DNA of 64,000 nt from an uncultured Gemmataceae bacterium (lineage in GTDB: Bacteria; Planctomycetota; Planctomycetia; Gemmatales; Gemmataceae): the NCBI GenBank assembly GCA_937923405.1, contig CALDUY010000027.1:62001-126000 (forward strand). Reading direction: 5' to 3'. Positions within the stretch are counted from its first letter, which is position 1. Each line of letters begins with the position of its first letter. Under the pieces are notes generated by a model. That model saw only the letters and a list, made by a program, of their open reading frames with translations, had not been told where the DNA came from and made no database searches. A program made the translations under genes and the position numbers. Shown here piece by piece: positions 27,501 to 34,782 of the stretch.

Positions 27501-28918
27501 GTCTGAAGTGAGATGCCTGTCTGAGCGGTGGCGAGGAGGGTCTGAGCGAAGACGCGGTTGGAACCCACGGTCGGATCGGAGATGGAGCCAGTCGTTGCCG
27601 TCAGGGTCACAGTGCCTTCGCCAGCATCAAGGGAATCGCCCAGAATAATGTTCTTTGCTGTGATGGAAATGTTGCCGCCGGGCGCGAGTTCAGTCGCCGT
27701 GTCGATCGCCGTTTCGCTACCGACGCCGCTGTTACTGAGGAAATCGCCGCCGGCCAGGAGGGTCGCCGACCCACCCTCGGTGATGAGTGCGGGACCGAAG
27801 TTCCCCGCTGGAGCAACGAGTTTGATGTCGCGGCCCGCGGTGACGAACAGCGTCCCGTCGCCTCGCGCCACCACTCCGGTATCGGCGGTGAGGATGACGT
27901 CGCGATCGGCTTGGAGGACGATACCGAAGCCGGTCACATCGCCGAATTGGTTGTTGTCGGCGTCGCCGAGGATCAGATCGCGACCGGCCTTCAACGTGAC
28001 CGTGTCGCCGGTCGAAGCGATAGCTCCGAAGGGGGGGGTGAAGAAGCCGTTGTTGCCGCCCGTCTGGAGGTCCTGCTCCGCCTCGATCGTGACCTGGCCA
28101 GGCCCTTGGATAATCTCGCCGGTCTGGGTGACGAAGATCGAGCCAAGGACGCTGGTAAGCACAATGTCGCCGCTGGTGCTGACCAGCACGCCGCTGAGCG
28201 CGTCGGAGGCTCCGCCGATGGTGACATCGCCCAGATTGGAGAGGAAGATGCCGCCCGTTGCGGTCTGGGCTTCGAGATTGGTCGCGGCAGTGGTCAACGG
28301 CGTATCGACGGTGCCGATGCCCGTGCTGGCGCTGAGCGCCAGAATCTCGGCGGCGATAGGTCCACCACTGATCGCGCCGCCGGTCGTTGTCAACACAACG
28401 CTGCCCAGCGAGGTACCGTTGTTCTCCAGTTGCCCTACGGAGATGTTACCCGCCGCGTTGACCACCACGCTGAAGTTCACGCCTTGCAGGTCGAGACTGT
28501 TCAACGTGACGTTGCCGACCAGGCCATCTCCAGTGCCGCTCTCGAAGGTCAGCGACGTTGCGGTGAGATTATCCAGCAGCAGCGACGCAAGGCTGTTGGT
28601 AATGTTGCCGGCCTCGGTGCCCGCTGAGCCGCTGTTGACCACAACATTATTACCAGATTGCAGATCGGAAATAACGTCATTCCAGTCGAGATTGGCTCCA
28701 CTGGCCGTGGCTTCATAGGTCGCCGTGTTGCCGACGAGTGTTCGCGTGACGCCTAGAGTGGCATCTAGGCTGAGTGTGAGGTTGAACGCCGGAGCTAATC
28801 GTTCTTCGAGCAGTTCCAGGCGAATCGGAGCAGGGGTCCAGCGAGAGCGAACCGGGGGTTCGCTGGGACGACGGCGCGCGCGGGCGATCAATCGACCAAG
28901 CCACGAAGGAGACGCCAT
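21515..28918 (-). CDS. Giant repetitive surface protein with LEPR-type N-terminus and DUF4214 C-terminus
   Basis: The product has 2467 residues, acidic, low in Cys and rich in Gly, Thr, Asn, Val and Ala. After a basic start it carries RLELLEERLAPA (about residues 33-45), a LEPR-XLL-like segment found at the N-terminus of large planctomycete surface proteins. The bulk is short beta-strand repeats like filamentous haemagglutinin beta-helices. A module of about 45 residues (GIGT...PL.T....LEA.T.TGGIFL.NTGD) recurs at least four times (about 28345-28200, 26830-26680, 26200-26050 and 24330-24190), and a Gly-rich 35-residue unit recurs around 24890-25640. The C-terminus has DUF4214 repeats (ALFRHILGRNPTRAEVDYWV, WFQIFFGRNPTPAEATPLV, YYKDLFRRDPTPGELNAAV). 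Likely an exported adhesin or S-layer-associated protein. Start supported by GAGGAA upstream. Confidence 0.82.
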   Translation of the reverse strand: MASPSWLGRLIARARRRPSEPPVRSRWTPAPIRLELLEERLAPAFNLTLSLDATLGVTRTLVGNTATYEATASGANLDWNDVISDLQSGNNVVVNSGSAGTEAGNITNSLASLLLDNLTATSLTFESGTGDGLVGNVTLNSLDLQGVNFSVVVNAAGNISVGQLENNGTSLGSVVLTTTGGAISGGPIAAEILALSASTGIGTVDTPLTTAATNLEAQTATGGIFLSNLGDVTIGGASDALSGVLVSTSGDIVLTSVLGSIFVTQTGEIIQGPGQVTIEAEQDLQTGGNNGFFTPPFGAIASTGDTVTLKAGRDLILGDADNNQFGDVTGFGIVLQADRDVILTADTGVVARGDGTLFVTAGRDIKLVAPAGNFGPALITEGGSATLLAGGDFLSNSGVGSETAIDTATELAPGGNISITAKNIILGDSLDAGEGTVTLTATTGSISDPTVGSNRVFAQTLLATAQTGISLQTKVDSLSANVLADGNIEIDELDGVTLTSVSTANGSIRITTGGNTIVTSVVSSTSSPANFIDLTVDTGDVTITTINAGAAGDVTVTATSGNIFDDGNNATVVTANVLTLSAFRSIGQPGAVAQIDSTATSLIAQTTGAGPFSGAPTPGIWVADSDDLIVTLASTIDGVILIDAGANLNAVSVTAGGTGRNLRLRALGGNLTLGVVSAANDSVFLSATGAILDGNGSATNVTAGSLLLSAGSGAGVDDALETSITNLAFNVGTGGIELNNTGALNLTSIGPVFGTTIVGGKGDGAATILASSPFSVLADLIMGGSISLTAGEINDAPTFADDLTVAAGVTVQSTGGSVTLLAGDDVVLNTGSKVQSSTFLYIHAGFNDLDAKGGVVLDGTLTPGTDLAISVIGDLVLDELNAPNGTVSLRANNGAILNGNTAPLNLTSLAVALKASNGIGRSDNPLEISTANLEAETDTGGIFLNNTGDVNLGGVTPHPIIGPLTGVKVLTSGDILIQSSLDLSISGVGDSVASPDLITLVAGDLLTVSANVTNTSTDQTLTIALEGQGGVVINNNALLSNSNGIGVFINVVGTGSNAQPDGVTIANATLDAGAGSISIVGTSNATTALAYGVVIVDGSIIQTTDNGTIHIDGQGGLGSDSNGGAFLANAGTQILTENGALTIVGKGTGTGSDNPGVLIVAGVVIQATGTGPVSITGTAGVGSGSNNHGVALDGANTKISSGGGNVTVTGTGNGTGLGSDNYGVLVLNGAVITAGGNGSVTVTGQGGAGGGNDNYGVFVVGANSLIASSGGPVQVNGTGGGSGDSAQNGGVVVSDGGVITVGGPGTLQVTGTGGVGTGGNHIGVWISGATSKISSPSGDLTLLATVVAPGPNLAALFLDDSASLGGAGTSLVTITATIPDDNQAFGIRLENSSQLFADTGNIILNTQRLLFQPGTLVTGNSELFIQPTTANRDILVGGITDDASKLVIDANSLQAIQGSFTLVIIGRSDGSGLVTTDQGTVATNLLIRTPDSASEGIESIGKLSVGTNLLVLASGSTITATVEGLYQANALLLRARTGIGTPSDPVRTQANFVEASTETGGVFLHNTGDLTVGGVEASNEGITVTTSGAIEVKVVGALVVVESISTPTDNITLETVDQVTQGQSILILGTTTITTNGGNIAVRAGDDLTVAAQATLETSGLGTILLEVDAGNADAGVGGLLSVSGASLIAPAGALLRGNSDADTFTFSPSLVTPISVNGFAPETQPGDVANLNLTGFVGNVLQITERNTATMSLLTGQDVQLISIENLNVTNGKFDLLLDLAQAALNGVPFANGNANADAIRLRTTNGGTTLQIDAGQDGNPANLNYFAINVPSVRSISLAGSSDRTNFSLENPLALSGTAIGSHDTSSKLPAGTFQVPNVGLNIKGGTTLLDTFFSNATLAGEVSYYADLATGRPGGNVELGNLLRFSFDGLSRLEFQGFGFNESLLADATLVKAKAITVGDDGTPNNGLSLIEGNGGFTDVVFGGFTLLTVRGGDGFQTLTLNELDAADTTLAGVMLSGDNAFGNDPAPDDLFVNALLPGRVVLLVGGAGDDEFTSVPGLVTIQGGPGNNRLTVQANGTNTDQNILLTKSQILGGKNFVIDYGATGGNFSRGVFLNTGGGNDAVTITSTAGPTLINTGDGNDVLAIASETALRNQLVGFLTIDAGTGVNSLFINDARNPVATFYNVASKFVASQGWRINYLATGGRFGTLTVTTGAGHDLIRVLGVGATSTLVRGVGGNDAFRVFVGRNNLPRGLQVDGGVGANSLQTIDQSGGGLIRNFPAGPRSGLIQVSYAANRAVNYQYRNITTVVGINVSSNYITALFRHILGRNPTRAEVDYWVQILNTQGRLAVVRSLESSVEGRTQLVRWWFQIFFGRNPTPAEATPLVNRLLQGQSEETVLGVMFGSPILPLTAAFRAQLITEYYKDLFRRDPTPGELNAAVNSTQTLQTIRQLLEVSEFFFRFGL
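24890..25640 (-). repeat. Tandem Gly-rich coding repeats inside the giant surface protein
   Basis: Successive units of about 35 residues share the pattern V.V.GTG.G.G.DN.GV.V.GA.I...GG. (for example SDNYGVLVLNGAVITAGGNG and NDNYGVFVVGANSLIASSGG). Six or more units are recognisable. The DNA units are diverged from each other but alternate two types, which suggests past duplication of a double unit. Confidence 0.75.
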
Positions 28919-29161
28919 GGGTGCTTCCTCAGAGGTATTCGTGGTGAGCGCGGCGTGGAGAGACGGTTACGCTCCGAGCGGAGACGTCACTTCACTGCCC
29001 ATTCCTCAGGCTCAACCAGGCGCAAAGGGGCTGCGCGATGTTCCGGTACTGGTCTGAAGTACCATTCTCATCGGCAGCGTCAAGAGTGGGGTTGGGAAAT
29101 TGTTCAGACGAGAAAAGTTTCTCAGCGAGTCATCGCCTGTAGGTCAAGTGCAAACCGGCAA

Positions 29162-29205
29162 ACCGCGACAAACAGCGAGAGTCGCTCTCTACCGTTTGTC
29201 GCGGT
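29162..29205 (-). terminator. Long hairpin after rplC
   Basis: A 12-bp perfect inverted repeat (ACCGCGACAAAC at 29162-29173, GTTTGTCGCGGT at 29194-29205) encloses a smaller hairpin (AGCGA/TCGCT). It begins 10 bases beyond the rplC stop and most likely ends that transcript. The T-run that follows on the minus strand is weak (TTTGCCGGTTTGC). Confidence 0.7.
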
Positions 29206-29214
29206 CAGCGCGGG

Positions 29215-30000
29215 TTACTTCTTCTTCTTGGCGGCGGCGGCTTTCTTGGCGGCGCTGGGAGCCTGCTCCTGCTTGACCCGGTAGTGCTTGCTGCGAACTT
29301 TGTTCGTGGCACGCACACTGATGATGCCGCCATTAGGCCCAGGGACCGCACCGAGGACCAACATCAAGTTGTTGTCCGCGTCGATGCGAACAAGCTTGAG
29401 GTTTCGCACGGTCACGTTGGTGTTGCCGTACTGACCGGCCATGCGGATACCGCGCTTGGGACGCCCGCTACCTCGGTTCGAAGCGTTTGAGGCGATGCTA
29501 CCACGCTGTCGCGATCCTTTCTTGACACCGTGACTATGGCGAAGTCCGCCGAAGCCGTGCCGTTTGATCACGCCGGTATAGCCGCGCCCTTTCGACTTAG
29601 CCGTCACGTCTACTGCCTTGACGTTCTCGAAGACCTTCTCCACCCGAAGCAGGTCACCGACCTTGAGGTTCTCGTCGGGCTTAGTCAGGCGATATTGCCG
29701 AATGTAACGCTGTGGCTCACAGTTGGCCTTGGGCGGCGGCGTGATGCCGGCGGCGATCCGCGCCGCTTTCCGCTTCGATTCCAGATCTGCCGCAACGTGG
29801 CCACGCTCCGCGCGGATCGCCTTGCGGCGTGACTTGTCCATGAAGCCGATCTGCACCGCGTCGTAGCCATCACGCTGCTGATCGCGAATCTGTAGAATCG
29901 GACACGGCCCAACCTTCAGCACCGTCACTGGATAGGCCACGCCATCGTCCCCATACACCTGGGTCATCCCGACCTTTTGTCCTAACAATCCCAACGGCAT
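29215..30000 (-). CDS. rplC: 50S ribosomal protein L3
   Basis: The product has 261 residues, longer than the roughly 210 of E. coli L3. The N-terminus MPLGLLGQKVGMTQVY and the RNA-binding extension (VIKRHGFGGLRHSHGVKKGS then RQRGSIASNASNRGSGRPKR) identify L3, which nucleates 50S assembly. The central region has a planctomycete-type insertion (about 65-105, AADLESKRKAARIAAGITPP), and the C-terminal tail is Lys/Ala-rich (APSAAKKAAAAKKKK). The start at 30000 matches the family; an ATG at 30009 in the same frame is unlikely. None of the usual S10-cluster partners (rpsJ upstream, rplD, rplW, rplB downstream) is adjacent, so it is expressed alone. Confidence 0.97.
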   Translation of the reverse strand: MPLGLLGQKVGMTQVYGDDGVAYPVTVLKVGPCPILQIRDQQRDGYDAVQIGFMDKSRRKAIRAERGHVAADLESKRKAARIAAGITPPPKANCEPQRYIRQYRLTKPDENLKVGDLLRVEKVFENVKAVDVTAKSKGRGYTGVIKRHGFGGLRHSHGVKKGSRQRGSIASNASNRGSGRPKRGIRMAGQYGNTNVTVRNLKLVRIDADNNLMLVLGAVPGPNGGIISVRATNKVRSKHYRVKQEQAPSAAKKAAAAKKKK

Positions 30001-30491
30001 CGCATACACCTTTCACTTCGGAGGCAACTGTCTGGCCCGAAACCGACTGCTTCGGTGAGCATCATTGCCTGGAGTCCGAGATCACTCGACTCGCTGCACC
30101 TTCAGCGAGGAGAAAACGTCATTATGGAGAAAATCGCCCCTCTGTCCAGGGGGAGTCGTCAGGAACGTTAAGCTCACCAAGGCCGAAGAAGACGGTTTTT
30201 CTCATACAGTCCTTGGATTCGCATCCGTGGCATGCCGTTTGTGATTCAGCTCGATGGGCGAACCAACACATCCGGTTGGGCCGATGGGTTGACGGTGTGG
30301 CGTAGGTTCCGCTTGGTTTCCGTAAAAACCGTCGCCGAGGCCAGTCCGTTGCGGGCAAATTTCAAAATTCGCTTTCGGAACCTCTGGTTGATTTCGTTCG
30401 AGGAGTAGAGCGAGAAGCTATAGCCTCTCGCTACACGGAACAGGTAGACAAAATATCACCTCGTCTGGCTGATTGATGCTAGAGGGTCACT
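30001..30491. other. Intergenic region upstream of rplC and of the RHS gene
   Basis: No gene is supported; one open frame here lacks family-like sequence. The stretch should contain the divergent promoters of rplC and the RHS surface gene. The only structured element is an interrupted palindrome at 30409-30432. Confidence 0.5.
30409..30432. repeat. Palindromic repeat (AGCGAGAAGCTA type)
   Basis: AGCGAGAAGCTA is followed directly by TAGCCTCTCGCT, an inverted repeat with one mismatch. It lies 60 bases upstream of the RHS gene start and could also fold in the leader RNA. Confidence 0.65.
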
Positions 30492-31007
30492 ATGAAACCG
30501 CGCACTCACTCTTCGAAGAAAATTTCCGCTGCTTCCAAAGCGTTTCGTTCGCGGGTGTTATCGTTGGAGCGTCTCGAAGAGCGGGTGGTTCTCGCTTCCG
30601 AGTTCAGCACCACTTTCGTGGAACGCTCCCACGTTGGGTTGTTCAATCGCTCGGCCACTCCGGCGGAGATCACGGCGATCGGTGATGCTCTGGACCGCAC
30701 CGGCGATCGTGGAGCGGCGGCGCGACGCATGGCCAACAGCGCCGAGTTCCGTCAGCGCCTCGTCCGCGATGCGTTCCGGCAAATTCTCGACCGTGGCGTT
30801 GCGCCTAGTGTGCTTGCTGCTCAGTCGAACTTCCTGGCACGAGGAGGAACGCTGGATGCGCTGTACTCATCGCTGCTCCTCTCACGCGAGTTCAGCCAGC
30901 GAATGACGAACGGCAGCAACCGCTCGTTCATCGAGGCACTGTATCGAAAAACACTCGGTCGCGAGGTGCGAGCCGCCGAGTTGACTGCGGCCCTGCGGAC
31001 CTTGTAA
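30492..31007 (+). pseudogene. RHS-type giant surface protein, fragment 1 (N-terminus, DUF4214)
   Basis: This is the 171-residue opening of a protein that should continue to 39161. After a basic N-terminus it has LSLERLEERVVLAS (about residues 18-32), the LEPR-XLL-like segment also seen in the 2467-residue protein. DUF4214-type repeats follow (GLFNRSATPAEITAIGDALD, AFRQILDRGVAPSVLAAQSN, ALYRKTLGREVRAAELTAAL). A TAA at 31005-31007 cuts the third repeat, and the same frame continues with DUF4214-like sequence after it (TGGTHQQLTQTLLRGL), so the stop replaces a sense codon (CAA to TAA would be enough). The start has AGAGGG just upstream. Without readthrough, only this fragment is made. Confidence 0.75.
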
Positions 31008-33326
31008 ACCGGCGGTACGCACCAGCAACTCACCCAAACGCTGCTTCGTGGACTGGAGGCACGCCAGGCGCGGCTCGACGGGTTCTATCAACGCTTACTC
31101 GGTCGTGGACTGACTCAGGCGGAGTTGGTGCGTCACGATCGCTTCCTCGACGCCCGAGGCCGCTTCCCCCAGATCTTCGTCGGTGTGATCGCTTCTAAAG
31201 AGTTTGCCGATCTGGTAAGAGATAAAACCCCGCCCGAATTGACCCTGTTCACCGCCGACGGTCAGGCGGCCCAGGCCCCGTTCCCCGTGACTGGCCGCGC
31301 CACCGACCTTACCCAACCGCTGGTTCTCGAAGTCTCGCTGAATGGTGGAGTGAAGCAGAAACTACCGCTGGGAGTTGGTGGCAATTTCACCTTCACTCCG
31401 CCGGCGTTGCCAGACGGCGACCACCTGCTACGCTTCACTGCCACAGATCGGGCCGGCAACGTCTCGAACGTTGACTTTCGTTTCACGATCGACACCGTCG
31501 CTCCAACCTTGGTGCTGGAGACCGGTCAGGTTCATGCTGGTCAGGTGACGCTAACGGGACAGACCGAACCTGGTTTGCTCGTGAGGCTCCAGCCCGGCGA
31601 CCTTGAGACTGTGGCCGACGCCAACGGCGACTTCGTTTTCGCCGACATCCCTGTCGTACCCGGTATCACCCGCTTCACCGCCGAGACTGCCGACGCCGCA
31701 GGCAACGTCACCCAAGCCAGCGTCGATGTCGTGTTCGGCGACGACAGCCTCCTGTTCCTTCAGGAGCAAGGCCAGCCTTCCGTCGAGCGCACCTTCGAGG
31801 TTGCCCTGGGGCAGGAGCAAGGCCGGCGCGTCCTTCAAATCGACCTCAGGGCGAACTTCGACTTCAGCGACCCCGGCGCGGCGATCGAGGATCTGTTCGC
31901 GGTCTACCTTGTGCATCCCGAGACCGGCCAGACGCTGCTGGATCGCGGCATCCCAGGCACTTCGTTGTTCAGCCTGGCCGGCAATGTCGTCGAGACGGTG
32001 CCAGGTGTGTCGGCGTTTGACGGTCGTACCGTCACCATCGATGTCACCAACGTGACCGGCGTCAACCAGGGACTGCTCAAGTTTCAACTGATTAATCACG
32101 ACAACGACACCGGCAGTATCGTCCGCGTGCTGAGAGTGAACAACCTCGTCGAAATCGACGCCAACGCTTCGCCGTCGTTCCCCCGCGACGCCGACCTGGT
32201 GCAATCCGCCGGACCGATCGACCTGACTTCACTGACGACGACCACGCAAGTGCGCGTCCTCGTGAGCAACGTCCGCTTCGACGAGACGACCGGCCGCTAC
32301 ACCGCCGAGGTACGGCTGCGCAACGATGGCCCGGCGCAGGGACGGCGCTTCGCCGTGACCTTCCCCGGTCTGCTGGCCGGCGTCACGTTGGCCAACGCCG
32401 ACGGAGTGGCCGACGACGGCTCCCCGTTCGTCAACTTCACTAGCGCCATTCCTCCCGGTGGGCTGGGGATCGGCGCGGTGTCCTCGGGCATCCAATTGGT
32501 GTTCACCGGCATCGGCGACGTGCCGCTTCGGCTGACCCCAAACGTGCTGACGGGCGGTCCGAACCGCGCGCCAGTGGTGCAGCCGATCGCGCCGATTCAG
32601 GTCAACCCCGGCGGGTTGGCTCAGGTCCAGGTCCAGGCCAACGATCCCGACGGCGACCCGATCCGCTTCTCGCTGCGGTTCAATGGAACCCCGCCGGGCA
32701 TACAGATGTCCTCAACCGGCCTGCTGTCCGTTTTCCCGACGGCTGGGCACCTCGGTTCGCACACCGTCACCGTCGTGGTCAGCGACGGTCAGGCCGAATC
32801 TACGGCTCAGGTGCAAATCAACGTCGTGGCCGATCCCGACACGACGACTCGCGCCAGTGGCAGAGTCCGCGATACCAACGGCCAGCCGGTGCCCGGCGTG
32901 CGCGTGCAGATCGGCACCTCCGAGACGGTTACCGCGGCCGACGGATCGTTCCGGCTCCAGGCCAACGAGCCGAACTTCGACACCGACGTGTTGATCGTGC
33001 GCGGCGACGACTTCCAAGGAGCGGTTCGCTATCCGTTCCTGCCGACCAAGTTGTTCTTCCTGCTGCCCGGCGGACGACAGGCGTTGTTGCCCGGCGTGAA
33101 CAATGCCTTGCTCGACGTCATCTTGCCCGTCGTCGATCCGGCGAACGGCCAGGCGTTCGATCCGACGGTGAACAGCACGATCCGACCGACGAACATCCTT
33201 GATGCGTCACTGTTCATCGCGGCCAACACGCTCAGCTTCACGGGTGAGCTAATCATCACCGACATTCCCATCGATCAAGGACCGCCGAACCTGCCGATCG
33301 ACGGCGTCTCGGACGTGCTGGATTAA
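31008..33326 (+). pseudogene. RHS-type giant surface protein, fragment 2 (Ig-like and carbohydrate-type modules)
   Basis: This fragment is in the same frame as fragment 1. It completes the DUF4214 region (DGFYQRLLGRGLTQAELVRH), then has Ig-like domains (FTADGQAAQAPFPVTGRATD; GDHLLRFTATDRAGNVSNVD), a cadherin/putative-Ig module (PVVQPIAPIQVNPGGLAQVQ, ending STAQVQINVV) and a carboxypeptidase-regulatory-like module (SGRVRDTNGQPVPGVRVQIG). The first ATG-like start after the stop is at 31125. The frame ends at TAA 33324-33326, but the next frame continues the protein: deleting one T from GATTAAC at 33321-33327 gives VLDNVFPNNLLFS, so this is a +1 frameshift. Confidence 0.72.
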
Positions 33327-33327
33327 C

Positions 33328-34782
33328 GTCTTTCCGAACAATCTGCTGTTCTCGACGCCCGCACCGCTGACGCTGCCGAATCGAGGCGGCTTCGCACCGG
33401 GCACCGAGATGATCTTGTTCGGCCTCGATCCCGATCGCGGCGAATTCGATGAGGTCGGCACCGGCCAAGTCAGTCAGGACGGTCGAACCATCGTCACCAC
33501 CAGCGGCGGGCTGCGGCGAACCAGCTGGCACTTCTTCCGTCGAAGCCGCGCGCGGGGGGCACAAGGCGAAAATCCCAACAGCAACCCAGCCAACAAGTGC
33601 GAGGAGTGCCCTTGCGACGAACTGGAAGCGAAGGTTGAGGGAGCCTCGGCCATCGCCCTGCACACCGGCGGCCTTGAGGAGCGGCATTCGCTGGTCGGCT
33701 ACCAATCGCTTGGGCAGGTTCGCAGTCTGGAGCTGCGCTACGACTCGCTGCGAGCCGATCCGCGGCCGATCCTCCATTTCGCCTTCAGCAACGTCGCCGC
33801 CTTGGAGACGGATCGCCTTGTCGCCAGCCTGTCCTACACGCACAACGGCGTTCAGGTGGACGTGCCCGGCTACGATCCGGCGGTTCACGGCAACATTCCC
33901 GGTCTGCGTGGCGGCGAACACCTGTGGCGTCTGCCGGCCGGAACCCCGGAGAACCCCGTCTTTATCCCGCGCGTCGAGGCAGCGCTGCAAGCCGACCTGT
34001 CCGATCAACCCAGCGGCTTGTACACGTTCCGCATCCAGGCAGGCATTCGTCAAGGTGGTGTCGTGTTGGCGGGAGTCGACCAGATCTTCACCCGCGAGGA
34101 AATCATCGTCAACAAGCGCGACAGCATCTTCGGGGCCGGCTGGGATCTGGTCGGCCTGCAAGAGATCGTCGTCAACTCCGACGGTACGCTGTTACTGTTC
34201 GACGGCAACGGGCTGGACGTGCGCTATCGGCCTGGCCCGGAGCCGGGAATCTTTGTCGGCCCCGATGGAGACTTCAACGTTCTGGAGCAACTGCCCAACG
34301 GCACCTTCCGCCGCACCCTGCGCGATCAGACCGTCCAGCAATTCAACGCCGACAACAAGATCGCCACCATCACCGACCGCAACGGCAACGTCACCACCTA
34401 TCAGTACGACGCCAACGGCAGGCTGATCGCCTGGATCGACCCGGTCGGCTTGACGACCACGTTCACCTACACCGGCAACCGCGTCTCGTCGATCACCGAT
34501 CCGGCCGGGCGAGTGACTCAGCTGCAACACGACGCGGCGGGCAACTTGATTCGCATCACCGATCCCGACGGCAGCAGTCGCAGTTTCAGCTACGACGGCC
34601 GGCACCTCATGACCGGCGAGATCGACCAGCTGGGCCGACGGGAGAGCGAGTCCTACGGCTTCCATGGTCGAGTTCTGGCGGTGACGCGCAAGGACGGCTC
34701 CCAACAGTTCTTCGGCCCAGTGTCAGTGCGCGGATTGTTCGCGGCGACCTTGACGAGCAACCCGCGACGGCTCCGCTGCTAG
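33328..34782 (+). pseudogene. RHS-type giant surface protein, fragment 3 (start of YD repeats)
   Basis: The frame after the first frameshift. It carries the connection to the RHS barrel (GAGWDLVGLQEIVVNSDGTL) and the first YD repeats (YQYDANGRLIAWIDPVGLTT; GRVTQLQHDAAGNLIRITDP). A TAG at 34780-34782 ends it, but the protein continues in the preceding frame: one base seems to be missing in the C run at 34761-34763, since TLTSN then ATAPLLGAIDAEARAVHV would read through. The first ATG in this frame is at 33409. Confidence 0.72.

Noticed and set aside
27558-28718. 386-residue plus-strand frame inside the giant surface protein gene
   Set aside because: It is antisense to repetitive coding sequence; its Ser/Pro-rich composition reflects the repeats of the opposite strand.
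30122-30358. 78-residue minus-strand frame between rplC and the RHS gene
   Set aside because: No ribosome-binding site or family-like sequence, and an unusual Arg/Cys-rich composition.
33924-34760. Upstream extension of RHS fragment 4
   Set aside because: The real RHS sequence in this stretch is in the neighbouring frame (fragment 3); this frame only yields Arg-rich noise.
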